Assembly: GCF_947495315.1 (NCBI RefSeq)
Contig: NZ_CANLYD010000006.1
Span: forward strand, 124,001-188,000
Direction: 5' to 3'
DNA length: 64,000 nucleotides
Source of the DNA: an uncultured Aquimarina sp.
Lineage (GTDB): Bacteria > Bacteroidota > Bacteroidia > Flavobacteriales > Flavobacteriaceae
Made by a program: the position numbers and the translations under genes. Shown one piece after another: positions 8,455-17,559 of this stretch. Each line of letters begins with the position of its first letter. The first letter of the stretch is position 1. Under the pieces are notes generated by a model, which worked only from the letters and a program-made list of their open reading frames with translations, was not told the origin of the DNA and ran no database searches.

Positions 8455-9654
8455 TTACAAAATCAACAAATTAATATCTCGATACGATAAATCAAACCAG
8501 TCAGCAATAGACTTGCTTGTTAGAATACCGTGATAGAAATACAATCCACTTTTTAATCCACGATCAAAACGTACTGCATTTTCCATCCCTCCTTCTTCAC
8601 CAATCTGCAGGATATAAGGTGTAAATATATTACTAATAGACAGTGATGATGTCTTTGCATAGCGAGACGGAATATTTGGCACACAATAATGCACTACTCC
8701 ATGTTTTTCGAAAGTAGGATGATCATGTGAAGTAACTTCGCTAGTTTCAAAACAACCACCCATATCGATACTTACATCTATAACTACTGCACCGGTTTTC
8801 ATACTTTCTACCATGGTATCCGATACAATAATAGGTGATCTATTTTTTCCTCTAACTGCACCGATGACAACATCACAACGTCTTAGTGCTTTTAATAAGT
8901 TTTTAGGTTGTATCGTTGAGGTATAAAGAGGTCTTCCAATATTTGTCTGGATACATCTAAGTTTAGTAATAGAGTTGTCAAACACTTTTACATTAGCTCC
9001 TAGTCCAATAGCAGAACGTGCCGCAAATTCTCCTACAGTGCCGGCACCAATAATCACTACCTCTACAGGCGGTACGCCACTTATATTGCCCATCATCAAT
9101 CCAGAACCATAAGTAGCGCTACTCATTAATTCTGAAGCAATTAATACAGCTGCTGTGCCTGCTATCTCACTTAATGCACGAACTGCAGGATATGCACCAT
9201 CTGCATCACGAATAAATTCAAATCCAAGAGCGGTAATTCTTTTTTTGGCGAGTTCCTGAAAATAGTCCTTAGATTGTGTTTTAAGTTGTAATGCCGAGAT
9301 CAATACAGTTTGCGGATTGATATGTGTCAATTCTTCTATAGAAGGTGGTTCTACTTTCAGAATAATTGGGCATCCAAAAACTTTTTTGGTGTCGTTAGTG
9401 ATTTCCGCTCCGGCTTCACTATACTCACTATCTGTAAAACTAGCTCCTAGTCCAGCGTTAGACTCTATTAATACTCTATGTCCATGAGCTGTTAGGGCAG
9501 CCACAGCATCTGGAGTAAGGCATACGCGTTTCTCTTGGTAACTCGTTTCTTTTGGGATGCCTATAAAAAGTTTTCCTTTTTTACGTGCCACTTCTATCAT
9601 TTCCTCTTGTGGCAAGAGTTGCTCTTTGGTAAAAGGAGAGGTTGGTTTGCTCAT
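8455..9654 (-). CDS. ald: alanine dehydrogenase
   Basis: This 399-residue protein is of the Ald/PntA-N superfamily and oxidatively deaminates alanine to pyruvate with NAD. The N-terminal substrate domain has GIPKETSYQEKRVCLTP. The Rossmann motif is VIIGAGTVGEFAARSAIGLG near 205-224. VIDVSIDMGGCFETS and VPNIPSRYAKTSS are typical of the Bacteroidota form, which is longer than E. coli-type 371-residue enzymes. It is a monocistron or pairs with the small gene at 7802. Confidence 0.92.
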   Translation of the reverse strand: MSKPTSPFTKEQLLPQEEMIEVARKKGKLFIGIPKETSYQEKRVCLTPDAVAALTAHGHRVLIESNAGLGASFTDSEYSEAGAEITNDTKKVFGCPIILKVEPPSIEELTHINPQTVLISALQLKTQSKDYFQELAKKRITALGFEFIRDADGAYPAVRALSEIAGTAAVLIASELMSSATYGSGLMMGNISGVPPVEVVIIGAGTVGEFAARSAIGLGANVKVFDNSITKLRCIQTNIGRPLYTSTIQPKNLLKALRRCDVVIGAVRGKNRSPIIVSDTMVESMKTGAVVIDVSIDMGGCFETSEVTSHDHPTFEKHGVVHYCVPNIPSRYAKTSSLSISNIFTPYILQIGEEGGMENAVRFDRGLKSGLYFYHGILTSKSIADWFDLSYRDINLLIL

Positions 9655-9793
9655 TTGTGTGATCTTCTATATCTCAAATTACGAATAAAAATGGATAGTA
9701 TGCAAATTAAGTAGTAGGTGAGTGAATTAGTTTGTGATTTTTTGTGAAAGTGGACAAAACATGAATACTAATATTTCTGTGTTCTCGCATTTA

Positions 9794-9814
9794 GATACTA
9801 TCATACTAAGTATC
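9794..9814. repeat. small hairpin downstream of the 9822 gene
   Basis: GATACT at 9794-9799 pairs with AGTATC at 9809-9814 across a nine-base loop. It lies just beyond the stop of the minus-strand gene at 9822. It has no clear U-tract on either strand, so a terminator role is weak. Confidence 0.25.
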
Positions 9815-9821
9815 ATTCTGA

Positions 9822-10352
9822 CTATCGAAATCTGTTCCACCAGGATTTTTTATCGGATTTATTAAAACTGTTTAATTCTGATAAATCAATCCCATGAATT
9901 TTGTCAAATATTTTTGTTCTAATTGTATATACTACACTCAAAATAATTACCGTCAATGGTATAAGATAAAAGATTTCGTTTTCATCTACAATCTGAGAAT
10001 CTTCTAGTATTAATGAAATAAGCTGAAAAGAGTATAGAGCAATGGGAATTAGAATTACAGGGTACCACCAGTGTTTGCAAGTAAAAAACCAAATGATAAA
10101 AAGAGTTAACGGAATGAATTTACCGAGAACTACCCATACAAATACATTAACGCTTTCGTAATATTTACTTTGATAGGTGAAAAAAGAATTTTCCCAGATC
10201 GCTCCATCTGGGAAAATATCATTTATATAGAATAAGAATGGTACAGTTGCTATCAAAAAAACAATCAGACTACTTATTTTTAGGTACTTTAATTTTTGCT
10301 TTTGGGGCTGACATTGATTTTGAGGTTGTTGTTCCTTGCTGGGTGTTGTCAT
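9822..10352 (-). CDS. hypothetical four-helix membrane protein
   Basis: This 176-residue protein has about four membrane segments (ISSLIVFLIATVPFLFYI, VWVVLGKFIPLTLFIIWFF, YPVILIPIALYSFQLISLI, FYLIPLTVIILSVVY) and a charged C-tail. Its first 20 residues are Gln-rich and lie inside the 3' end of the 64-residue gene, in another frame. The start could therefore be a non-ATG codon nearer the first helix. No family was recognised. Confidence 0.65.
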   Translation of the reverse strand: MTTPSKEQQPQNQCQPQKQKLKYLKISSLIVFLIATVPFLFYINDIFPDGAIWENSFFTYQSKYYESVNVFVWVVLGKFIPLTLFIIWFFTCKHWWYPVILIPIALYSFQLISLILEDSQIVDENEIFYLIPLTVIILSVVYTIRTKIFDKIHGIDLSELNSFNKSDKKSWWNRFR

Positions 10353-10464
10353 TTTGTGTGGTTGAGGTATTGGGTTTTGTCAGGTTGTTATTATCTACAT
10401 CGGAGATCATGTAGGTTGCTAGGGTAAAGAAAAAACTGAAAAAGATAGTTGTTGTGATTTTCAT
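10270..10464 (-). CDS. small exported Thr/Asn-rich protein
   Basis: This 64-residue protein begins MKITTTIFFSFFFTLATYMIS, a signal-peptide-like segment. A low-complexity Asn/Thr/Gln stretch follows, and then a basic tail (APKAKIKVPKNK). It overlaps the next gene by 83 bases in a different frame. It is small enough to be chance, but the leader and composition look like a real flavobacterial small protein. Function unknown. Confidence 0.5.
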   Translation of the reverse strand: MKITTTIFFSFFFTLATYMISDVDNNNLTKPNTSTTQNDNTQQGTTTSKSMSAPKAKIKVPKNK

Positions 10465-10728
10465 TGTTATAGGGTTTAAAATTAGTTATACCTCAAACTT
10501 AGATGAAAATCAAGTGATTGTTCAATTCAAAAAAATTGTAATTTCGCGAGCTGTAACGAGATGTTTTTGTTACTGAAAAAAAGTAAAGCCACTACGCTAT
10601 TTCTGTCAAAAACCATGTTTTTATCGATTAAGTACTAGTAAAAATCAACAATAAAAATAGTTCATTATTATTGTAAGAAAAAGAGTAACTCTGTTAAATT
10701 TTACTAAAATGGCTTTTTTAACATATTT

Positions 10729-11133
10729 TTACCCTAATGAAAGTACTCTTTTACCATCGTCTAGAAGGTCTATTTTTACTTTAACATAGTTTTCTGGTAA
10801 TAAATTAGAAATTCTATCGGGCCATTCTATAAATATCCAGGCATCTGTATCCAGGTATTCTTCAAAACCAATATCATAAGCCTCTTCTTCATTTTGTATT
10901 CTATAAAAATCAAAATGATAAATAGTATTGTGCTCTCCTTTATACTCATTCACTAAAGAATAAGTAGGACTAGAAATTGTATCAGAGACACCTAATTGTT
11001 TACAAATTTCTTTAATTAATGTTGTTTTGCCAACACCCATTGCCGCATTAAAGAGCAAAGTTTTGTACTTAGCATTAGTGATAAGATGCTGTGCAGTTTG
11101 CGAAAGTTCGTCTAGAGTATACGTTATTTTCAC
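10729..11133 (-). CDS. tsaE: tRNA t6A37 threonylcarbamoyladenosine biosynthesis ATPase
   Basis: This 134-residue P-loop ATPase has Walker A GVGKTT at 33-38, SPTYSLVNEY near 55-65, HFDFYRI and EWPDRI, the complete TsaE signature. It works with TsaB and TsaD to place t6A on ANN-decoding tRNAs. It lies downstream of porX on the same strand, separated by an 88-base spacer that holds a perfect 18-bp hairpin. Full family length. Confidence 0.93.
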   Translation of the reverse strand: MKITYTLDELSQTAQHLITNAKYKTLLFNAAMGVGKTTLIKEICKQLGVSDTISSPTYSLVNEYKGEHNTIYHFDFYRIQNEEEAYDIGFEEYLDTDAWIFIEWPDRISNLLPENYVKVKIDLLDDGKRVLSLG

Positions 11134-11152
11134 TATGATATATAGTTTATAT

Positions 11153-11201
11153 AGTATTAAGTATGCAATGACGGCATTTATAGCATTGCATACTTAATAC
11201 T
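11153..11201 (-). terminator. 18-bp perfect hairpin between porX and tsaE
   Basis: Bases 11153-11170 and 11184-11201 are perfect reverse complements around a 13-base loop. The stem is AT-rich (GTATTAAGTATGCAATG as its core), and no run of U follows on the minus strand. It could be an attenuator, an mRNA processing site, or a member of a dispersed palindrome family. Confidence 0.5.
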
Positions 11202-11221
11202 GTTTACTGATATGTTAACTA

Positions 11222-12772
11222 TTACCTTGGTTTTAATACTACAAAAGGTATAATCATTTCTTCTAAAGAAACTCCTCCATGTTGGTAGGTATTTCTGTAA
11301 TAACTCACATAATGATTATAGTTATTAGGATACGCAAAGAAATAATCTCCTTTGGCAAATATAAATGAACTACTCATATTTATAGAGGGTAAGTGTATTG
11401 ATTTTGGATTACTTGCGGCCAGTACCTCTTTGTTTTCATAAGTAAGGCTTTTACCAGTTTTATATCTCAAATTCAGACTGGTGTTTTTATCACCGATAAC
11501 TTTCGAAGGGTTTTTTACATTAATTGTTCCGTGATCTGTTGTAATTATTAATTTAAAGCCCATCTGTTGTGCTTGCTGAATCATATCCAATAGTGGCGAG
11601 TTCTTAAACCAACTCTGAGTAAGAGATCTATAAGATTTATCATTAGAAGCTAATTCTTTAATTACTTCCATTTCTGTTTTGCTATGAGATAGCATATCCA
11701 CAAAATTATAAACAACCACAGTCAGATCATTATCTTTTAATCCTTTAAAATTAGCTGCAAGTGTTTTACCAGATCGTTCATTGGTTATTTTGTAATACTC
11801 ATGTTTGATATCTAAACCGAGCCTTTGTAATTGTGCAGTAAGAAATTCATTTTCATACATATTCTTACCACCTTCATCGGTATCATCTAACCAAAGATCT
11901 GGATGTCTTTTTTTCATATCTGCAGGCATCAGACCAGAGAAAATAGCATTACGCGCATATTGGGTTGCAGTCGGTAGGATACTGCAATACGAAATTTCTT
12001 CTTCTTTCTTGTAGTAATTATTTACGATCGGTTCAAAAGCTTTCCATTGATCATATCTGAGATTATCAATAACGATAAATAGAGTAGGTTGGTCTTTACT
12101 GATTTCAGGAACTACTTTTTGCTTAAAAAGTGTGTGAGACATAATTGGTGTATCATCATCACCATTAAACCAATCAGGATAATTTTTATCAATAAACTTA
12201 CAGAACTGAGAATTGGCTTCTACTTTCTGAGATTCCAAAATCTCAAACATACCAGTATCTTCAATATCTTCTAACTGAATTTCCCAGTATACCAACTTTT
12301 GATATAGTTCCACCCATGATGAATAAGAATTTACCATAGCCATATCCATGGCTATTTTTCTAAATTCTTGCTGATAGTTAGAAGTGGTTTTTTCGGAAAC
12401 TAATCTGGAGTGGTCTAGATTCTTTTTTAGACTTAATAATATTTGATTAGGATTCACTGGTTTAATAAGGTAATCCGCAATTTTACTTCCTATTGCTTCT
12501 TCCATGATATATTCTTCCTCACTTTTAGTGATCATCACTACAGGAAGACTATCATTTTTCTCTTTTATTTCTGCTAATGTATCTATTCCCGAAAGTCCTG
12601 GCATGTTCTCATCAAGAAAAACAATATCAAAATTATTTTCTTCTAGCGTCTCTAGAGCCTCCGTGCCACTTTGGCATTTGGTGACTTCATAATTTTTCTT
12701 TTCCAGGAATAGTATATGTGGTTTTAGTAAATCAATTTCATCATCTACCCAAAGTATCTTTATATTGCTCAT
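11222..12772 (-). CDS. porX: PorX, type IX secretion response regulator with PglZ domain
   Basis: The 516-residue protein has a CheY-like receiver at about 4-120, with phospho-acceptor Asp54 in FDIVFLDENMPG and Lys in YLIKP. A linker follows, then an alkaline-phosphatase-superfamily PglZ domain (TLFIVIDNLRYDQWK near 230, ITTDHGTINVKNPSKV near 415). This architecture is characteristic of PorX, which with the kinase PorY and an ECF sigma factor controls type IX secretion genes in Bacteroidota. Its phosphodiesterase activity on oligonucleotides is literature knowledge. PorY is not in the window. Confidence 0.92.
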   Translation of the reverse strand: MSNIKILWVDDEIDLLKPHILFLEKKNYEVTKCQSGTEALETLEENNFDIVFLDENMPGLSGIDTLAEIKEKNDSLPVVMITKSEEEYIMEEAIGSKIADYLIKPVNPNQILLSLKKNLDHSRLVSEKTTSNYQQEFRKIAMDMAMVNSYSSWVELYQKLVYWEIQLEDIEDTGMFEILESQKVEANSQFCKFIDKNYPDWFNGDDDTPIMSHTLFKQKVVPEISKDQPTLFIVIDNLRYDQWKAFEPIVNNYYKKEEEISYCSILPTATQYARNAIFSGLMPADMKKRHPDLWLDDTDEGGKNMYENEFLTAQLQRLGLDIKHEYYKITNERSGKTLAANFKGLKDNDLTVVVYNFVDMLSHSKTEMEVIKELASNDKSYRSLTQSWFKNSPLLDMIQQAQQMGFKLIITTDHGTINVKNPSKVIGDKNTSLNLRYKTGKSLTYENKEVLAASNPKSIHLPSINMSSSFIFAKGDYFFAYPNNYNHYVSYYRNTYQHGGVSLEEMIIPFVVLKPR

Positions 12773-12946
12773 TATAGGCTGTTTTTTTTATGCTATTTAT
12801 TTTTATAAGATGCTATATAGTTTAATAATAAAACGTTACTTCAATTATATGATCATCTTATCTGTTTTATTGACTGTTTCCTTTTTAAATTATTACAATT
12901 TACTTTCTGAAATGTTATAGACATTATATAATTCTATTGCTTAATT

Positions 12947-12976
12947 CGTAATTCTGAATTCATACATATATATTTG
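12947..12976 (+). promoter_or_regulatory. promoter of the HD-lpx operon
   Basis: TTG at 12947-12949 and TATATTTG at 12969-12976 are 19 bases apart, matching the Bacteroidota -33/-7 consensus. The start codon of the HD gene is at 12997, so the leader would be about 15 bases. Confidence 0.6.
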
Positions 12977-12996
12977 TTAGCAAAAGTAAAGTAAAC

Positions 12997-14226
12997 TTGA
13001 AAAAAAGAAATAAACTTAAAATACTAAACGACCCAATTTACGGTTTTATTACGATACCTAATGAACTAATTTTTGATCTAATAGAGCATAGGTATTTTCA
13101 GAGGTTAAGAAGAATATCCCAGATGGGTCTTTCGTATTTAGTATATCCAGGAGCACATCATACACGTTTTCATCATGCACTAGGTTGTATGCATTTAATG
13201 CAGAATGCAGTGCGAGTCCTTCGTTTTAAAGGTGTTAGTGTTTCGTCTGAAGAAGAAGATGCTTTGTGCATTGCTATATTATTACACGATATTGGGCATG
13301 GACCTTTTTCTCATGCAATGGAACACAGCATTGTTAATGAAGTAAATCATGAGTCTATTTCTTTGATGTTTATGGAAAAAATAAACGAAGAATTTAACGG
13401 TAGTTTAACGCTTGCCATACAAATTTTTAAAGGCGAGTATCATCGTCAATTTCTTCATCAACTAATTTCTGGTCAATTGGATATGGATCGTTTAGATTAT
13501 CTAAAGCGAGATAGTTTTTATACGGGCGTTGCAGAAGGAAATATCAATAGCGAACGTCTAATCACCATGCTTAATGTAGTGGATGATGAATTGGTAGTAG
13601 AAGAAAAAGGGATATATTCGGTTGAAAAGTTTTTATTAGCAAGACGTCTTATGTATTGGCAGGTATATCTGCATAAAACAAGTTTAGTCGCAGAAAATTT
13701 ATTGATAAGAGTACTAAAAAGAGCGAAGGAATTAGTAGATCAGGGAAAAAAACTTAGTTCAAGCAAGGCGTTGCTATTCTTTTTAGAAAATAAGATTACA
13801 GCGGATAATTTTACAGATGATGTTTTAGAAACTTTTTCGAAATTAGATGACTATGATATCGTATCCGCAATGAAAGAATGGACTACATCTGATGATTTCG
13901 TTTTACGAAGCTTATGTAATATGATTATTGATAGGGATCTGTTAAAAATAAAAATAAAGAAGAAGACGTTTAATAAAGAAAAAATAAAAAGAAGAGTTGA
14001 TGAGTTTAAAGAGAAATATAAAATTTCTGAAGAAGAAGCTCGTTATTTTGTGTTTACAGGAACGATTTCTAATCAAGCATATCATCAAAATAAACAGAAT
14101 ATAAATATTTTGTATAAGTCGAGTAAAATAGTTGATATTGTGAGTGCTACGGATCAATTTAATTTAAAGGCGTTGTCAAAACCTGTAACTAAATATTTTA
14201 TATGTTACCCAAAGCATATAGATTAA
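12997..14226 (+). CDS. HD-domain phosphohydrolase (dGTPase-like)
   Basis: This 409-residue protein starts at a TTG. The first in-frame ATG would remove the conserved LKILNDPIYGFI block. Metal ligands are visible in the HD segment LLHDIGHGPFSHAME (His97, Asp98), the upstream HHTRFHHALG, and LDMDRLDYLKRDS. It resembles the YdhJ/SAMHD1-like group of HD hydrolases, which act on nucleotides, though the substrate here is not established. Placement directly before lpxD is common in Bacteroidota. It is 25 bases from lpxD. Confidence 0.88.
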   Translation: MKKRNKLKILNDPIYGFITIPNELIFDLIEHRYFQRLRRISQMGLSYLVYPGAHHTRFHHALGCMHLMQNAVRVLRFKGVSVSSEEEDALCIAILLHDIGHGPFSHAMEHSIVNEVNHESISLMFMEKINEEFNGSLTLAIQIFKGEYHRQFLHQLISGQLDMDRLDYLKRDSFYTGVAEGNINSERLITMLNVVDDELVVEEKGIYSVEKFLLARRLMYWQVYLHKTSLVAENLLIRVLKRAKELVDQGKKLSSSKALLFFLENKITADNFTDDVLETFSKLDDYDIVSAMKEWTTSDDFVLRSLCNMIIDRDLLKIKIKKKTFNKEKIKRRVDEFKEKYKISEEEARYFVFTGTISNQAYHQNKQNINILYKSSKIVDIVSATDQFNLKALSKPVTKYFICYPKHID

Positions 14227-14251
14227 CACATTTTTTATACTTTTGTTGCTA

Positions 14252-15280
14252 ATGATTTTTACAGCCACACAAATTGCAGGTATACTAAATGGTGAAGTCG
14301 AAGGAGATGAAACCGTCGAAGTATCAAAACTAGCAAAGATAGAGGAAGGGACTAAAGGTTCGTTAACATTCTTGTCTAACCCTAAATATACCCCATATAT
14401 TTATTCTACTGATGCGTCAATTACTATAGTAGATAAAACATTTGAAGCTGAATCTAATATAAAAACTACTTTAATTAGGGTTGAAGATGCATACAAAGCA
14501 TTTTCTCAGTTATTGGATTATTACAATATGGTAAAGATGAATAAGACAGGTATTGAACAACCAAGTTTTATTTCGGATACAGCAAAGTATAGTGACGATA
14601 TGTATTTAGGAGCATTTTCTTATTTAGGAGATAATGTAAATATTGGTCAAAATGCTAAGATCTATCCAAATGTGTATATAGGTGATAATGTTGTTTTAGG
14701 AGATAATGTTGTTGTTTTTGCCGGGGCTAAAATATATTCTGAAACTATTATAGGTAACAACTGTGTAATTCATAGTGGAGTGATTGTTGGAGCAGATGGG
14801 TTTGGGTTTACACCAAACGAGAAAGGAGAATATAGCAAAGTACCGCAGACAGGTAATGTTATTATAGAAGATAATGTGGATGTTGGTGCTGGAACAACAA
14901 TCGATAGAGCAACTTTAGGTTCCACAATTATTCGTAAAGGAGTTAAATTGGATAATCAGATTCAGATAGCACATAATGTAGAAATCGGGGAACATACTGC
15001 CATCGCTGCGCAGACCGGAATTGCGGGATCCACAAAAATTGGGAAACATTGCTTAATTGGTGGTCAAGTTGGTATTGCAGGACACCTTGTTATAGGTAAT
15101 AAAGTTAGAATCCAGGCACAATCTGGTATTGGAAGAAATATAAAAGACGGAGAAGCTATACAAGGATCTCCGGCATTAGGGTACTCAGATTATAATAAAT
15201 CTTATGTACATTTTAAAAATTTGCCCAAAATTGTAGATAGAGTATACAAACTTGAGAAAAAGATAAATGACAATGAGTAA
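14252..15280 (+). CDS. lpxD: UDP-3-O-acylglucosamine N-acyltransferase LpxD
   Basis: This 342-residue enzyme makes the third committed step of lipid A. The ATG at 14252 (MIFTATQIAGIL) is preferred over a TTG at 14243. Residues 1-100 form the uridine-binding domain. A hexapeptide-repeat left-handed beta-helix follows (IGQNAKIYPNVYIGDNVVLG). The substrate motif GADGFGFTPNEKGEYSKVPQ and IAHNVEIGEHTAIAAQTGIAG carry the catalytic-region His. It overlaps lpxC-fabZ by 14 bases. Confidence 0.94.
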   Translation: MIFTATQIAGILNGEVEGDETVEVSKLAKIEEGTKGSLTFLSNPKYTPYIYSTDASITIVDKTFEAESNIKTTLIRVEDAYKAFSQLLDYYNMVKMNKTGIEQPSFISDTAKYSDDMYLGAFSYLGDNVNIGQNAKIYPNVYIGDNVVLGDNVVVFAGAKIYSETIIGNNCVIHSGVIVGADGFGFTPNEKGEYSKVPQTGNVIIEDNVDVGAGTTIDRATLGSTIIRKGVKLDNQIQIAHNVEIGEHTAIAAQTGIAGSTKIGKHCLIGGQVGIAGHLVIGNKVRIQAQSGIGRNIKDGEAIQGSPALGYSDYNKSYVHFKNLPKIVDRVYKLEKKINDNE

Positions 15281-16676
15281 TTCCGTTGCAAATAAACAAA
15301 GAACGATTCAAAAAGAAGTTGAACTCAGAGGAGTGGGACTTCATACCGGAAAAGAAGTTATACTTACTTTTAAACCAGCACCTGAGAATCACGGATATGC
15401 GTTTTGTCGTGTTGATTTAGAAGGGAATCCGATTATAGAAGCAGATGCTAATTATGTAGTAAATACACAAAGAGGTACAAATCTGGAAAAGAATGGTGTA
15501 AGTATCCAGACATCCGAACATGTACTTGCTGCTTGTGTTGGCTTAGAGATTGATAATCTTTTAATAGAGCTGAATGCTTCAGAACCACCTATTATGGACG
15601 GCTCAAGTAAGTTTTTTATACAAGCTTTGGAAGAAGCAGGTATTGTAGAACAAGAAGCGGAAAGAGATGAGTATATCGTAAAAGATGTGATTTCTTATAC
15701 AGATGAAGAGTCTGGAAGTGAAATTATCGTAATGCCATCCGATGAATACCAGGTGACCACTATGGTAGATTTTGGTACTAAAGTGTTGGGTACACAAAAT
15801 GCATCATTAAAACATCTTTCAGAATTTAAAAAGGAAATAGCTGACGCCAGAACATTTAGTTTTTTACATGAACTGGAAATGTTACTAGAACATGGTCTAA
15901 TTAAAGGAGGGGATCTGAATAATGCAATTGTATATGTAGATAAGGAGTTAAGTCCTAGTACCATGGAAAAACTAAAAGTTGCCTTCGGTAAAGATTCTAT
16001 TGCTATAAAACCGAATGGAATATTGGATAATCTTACACTTCATTATCCTAACGAAGCCGCCAGGCATAAGCTCTTAGATGTAATAGGAGATCTTGCACTA
16101 ATAGGAACACGTATTAGAGGGAAAATTATAGCAAATAAGCCTGGACATTACGTAAATACTCAGTTTGCTAAAAAACTTTCGAAGATTATAAAAATTGAGA
16201 AGCGTAATAAAGTTCCTCAGTTTGATCTAAATAAAGAACCTTTGATGGATATCAATAAAATTATGTCTATGCTTCCGCATAGACCACCATTTTTATTGAT
16301 TGATCGCATTCTGGAAATGTCTGATAAGCATGTGGTAGGAATGAAAAATGTGACGATGAATGAACCATTTTTTGTCGGGCATTTTCCTGGAGCACCTGTT
16401 ATGCCTGGAGTTATGCAGGTAGAGGCGATGGCTCAAACAGGTGGTATTTTAGCCTTAAGCACGGTTCCAGATCCGGAAAATTATCTTACTTATTTTATGA
16501 AAATAGATAAAGTAAAGTTTAAGCAACAAGTATTACCCGGAGATACTTTAATATTTAAATTAGAATTGCTTACTCCAATAAGAAGAGGAATTTGTCATAT
16601 GCAAGCTTTTGCTTATGCTAATGGAAAATTAGTTACTGAAGCAGAACTTATGGCACAAATCGTAAAATCAAAATAA
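15267..16676 (+). CDS. lpxC/fabZ: bifunctional LpxC deacetylase / FabZ dehydratase
   Basis: This 469-residue fusion has LpxC at about 10-315, with zinc/catalytic residues His85 (TSEHVLAA), His267 and Asp271 (RHKLLDVIGDL). FabZ lies at about 325-469, with LPHRPPFLLIDRI and catalytic His372 in HFPGAPVMPGVMQ. LpxC performs the committed deacetylation of lipid A synthesis. FabZ dehydrates 3-hydroxyacyl-ACP, competing for the same acyl pool. The fusion is known in Bacteroidota and would tie the two activities together in fixed ratio. Confidence 0.95.
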   Translation: MTMSNSVANKQRTIQKEVELRGVGLHTGKEVILTFKPAPENHGYAFCRVDLEGNPIIEADANYVVNTQRGTNLEKNGVSIQTSEHVLAACVGLEIDNLLIELNASEPPIMDGSSKFFIQALEEAGIVEQEAERDEYIVKDVISYTDEESGSEIIVMPSDEYQVTTMVDFGTKVLGTQNASLKHLSEFKKEIADARTFSFLHELEMLLEHGLIKGGDLNNAIVYVDKELSPSTMEKLKVAFGKDSIAIKPNGILDNLTLHYPNEAARHKLLDVIGDLALIGTRIRGKIIANKPGHYVNTQFAKKLSKIIKIEKRNKVPQFDLNKEPLMDINKIMSMLPHRPPFLLIDRILEMSDKHVVGMKNVTMNEPFFVGHFPGAPVMPGVMQVEAMAQTGGILALSTVPDPENYLTYFMKIDKVKFKQQVLPGDTLIFKLELLTPIRRGICHMQAFAYANGKLVTEAELMAQIVKSK

Positions 16677-16731
16677 TTATTTAGTATACTACGTAAAATT
16701 TGTTTATACTAAAAACATTAAAATCAAATCA

Positions 16732-17514
16732 ATGAATCAGCCCTTAGCATATGTTCATCCTGGAGCAAAGATTGCAAAAAATGTAGTCATCGAACCTTTT
16801 ACTACGATTCATAATAATGTGGTTATAGGAGAAGGAACCTGGATTGGTTCCAATGTTACTATTATGGAAGGAGCTCGTATTGGTAAAAATTGTAGTATTT
16901 TTCCCGGAGCTGTTATTTCTGCCACTCCGCAGGATAAAAAATTTAATGACGAGGATACTACTACCGAAATAGGAGATAATACTACTATTCGTGAGTGTGT
17001 TACTATCAATAGAGGTACTGCGGATAGAATGAAAACCAAAATTGGTAAAAACTGTTGGATAATGGCATATTGTCATATAGCTCATGATTGTATTGTAGGA
17101 GATAACTGTATATTTTCTAATAATAGTACACTGGCAGGTCATATTAATGTTGGAGATTTTGTAGTTTTAGCTGGTATGGCTGCGGTACAACAATTTTGTA
17201 GTATAGGTAATCATGCATTCGTGACAGGAGGGTCCTTAGTTCGTAAAGATGTTCCACCTTATGCTAAAGCAGCTCGTGAACCGCTTTCATATGTTGGAAT
17301 AAATTCGATAGGATTGCGAAGAAGAGGCTTTTCGACAGAAAAAATAAGAGAGATACAATCTATTTACAGAATTTTGTATCAAAGCAATTATAATAATTCT
17401 CAAGCTGTAGCGATTATTGAAGCAGAGATGGAAGCTACACCGGAGCGAGACGAGGTTTTAGAGTTTATCAAGAACTCTCAGCGAGGTATTATGAAAGGAT
17501 ATTTCTCTAACTAA
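16732..17514 (+). CDS. lpxA: acyl-ACP--UDP-N-acetylglucosamine O-acyltransferase LpxA
   Basis: This 260-residue trimeric beta-helix enzyme carries out the first step of lipid A synthesis. Hexapeptide repeats run from VHPGAKIAKNVVIEPF. The family block IRECVTINRGT is near 88. MAYCHIAHDCIVGDNCIFSN carries the catalytic His and FSNNSTLAGHI follows. The C-terminal helical domain has the GLRRRGFSTEKIREIQ signature. It is 55 bases after lpxC-fabZ in the same operon. Confidence 0.95.
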   Translation: MNQPLAYVHPGAKIAKNVVIEPFTTIHNNVVIGEGTWIGSNVTIMEGARIGKNCSIFPGAVISATPQDKKFNDEDTTTEIGDNTTIRECVTINRGTADRMKTKIGKNCWIMAYCHIAHDCIVGDNCIFSNNSTLAGHINVGDFVVLAGMAAVQQFCSIGNHAFVTGGSLVRKDVPPYAKAAREPLSYVGINSIGLRRRGFSTEKIREIQSIYRILYQSNYNNSQAVAIIEAEMEATPERDEVLEFIKNSQRGIMKGYFSN

Positions 17515-17559
17515 GTAATTCAAGAGATTAGATAATAGGAATAAGTAACAAAAACAACA

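Noticed and set aside
8327..8533. 68-residue plus-strand frame with one hydrophobic stretch
   Set aside because: It starts at a GTG, overlaps the 3' end of ald on the other strand for about 79 bases, and has no promoter box or recognised family.
11222..12772. PglZ domain as a BREX or phage-defence gene
   Set aside because: The receiver domain fused in front and the absence of other BREX genes identify PorX instead.
16744..17142. 132-residue minus-strand frame inside lpxA
   Set aside because: It is antisense to lpxA with Ser/Thr/Asn/Ile-rich, shadow-like composition.
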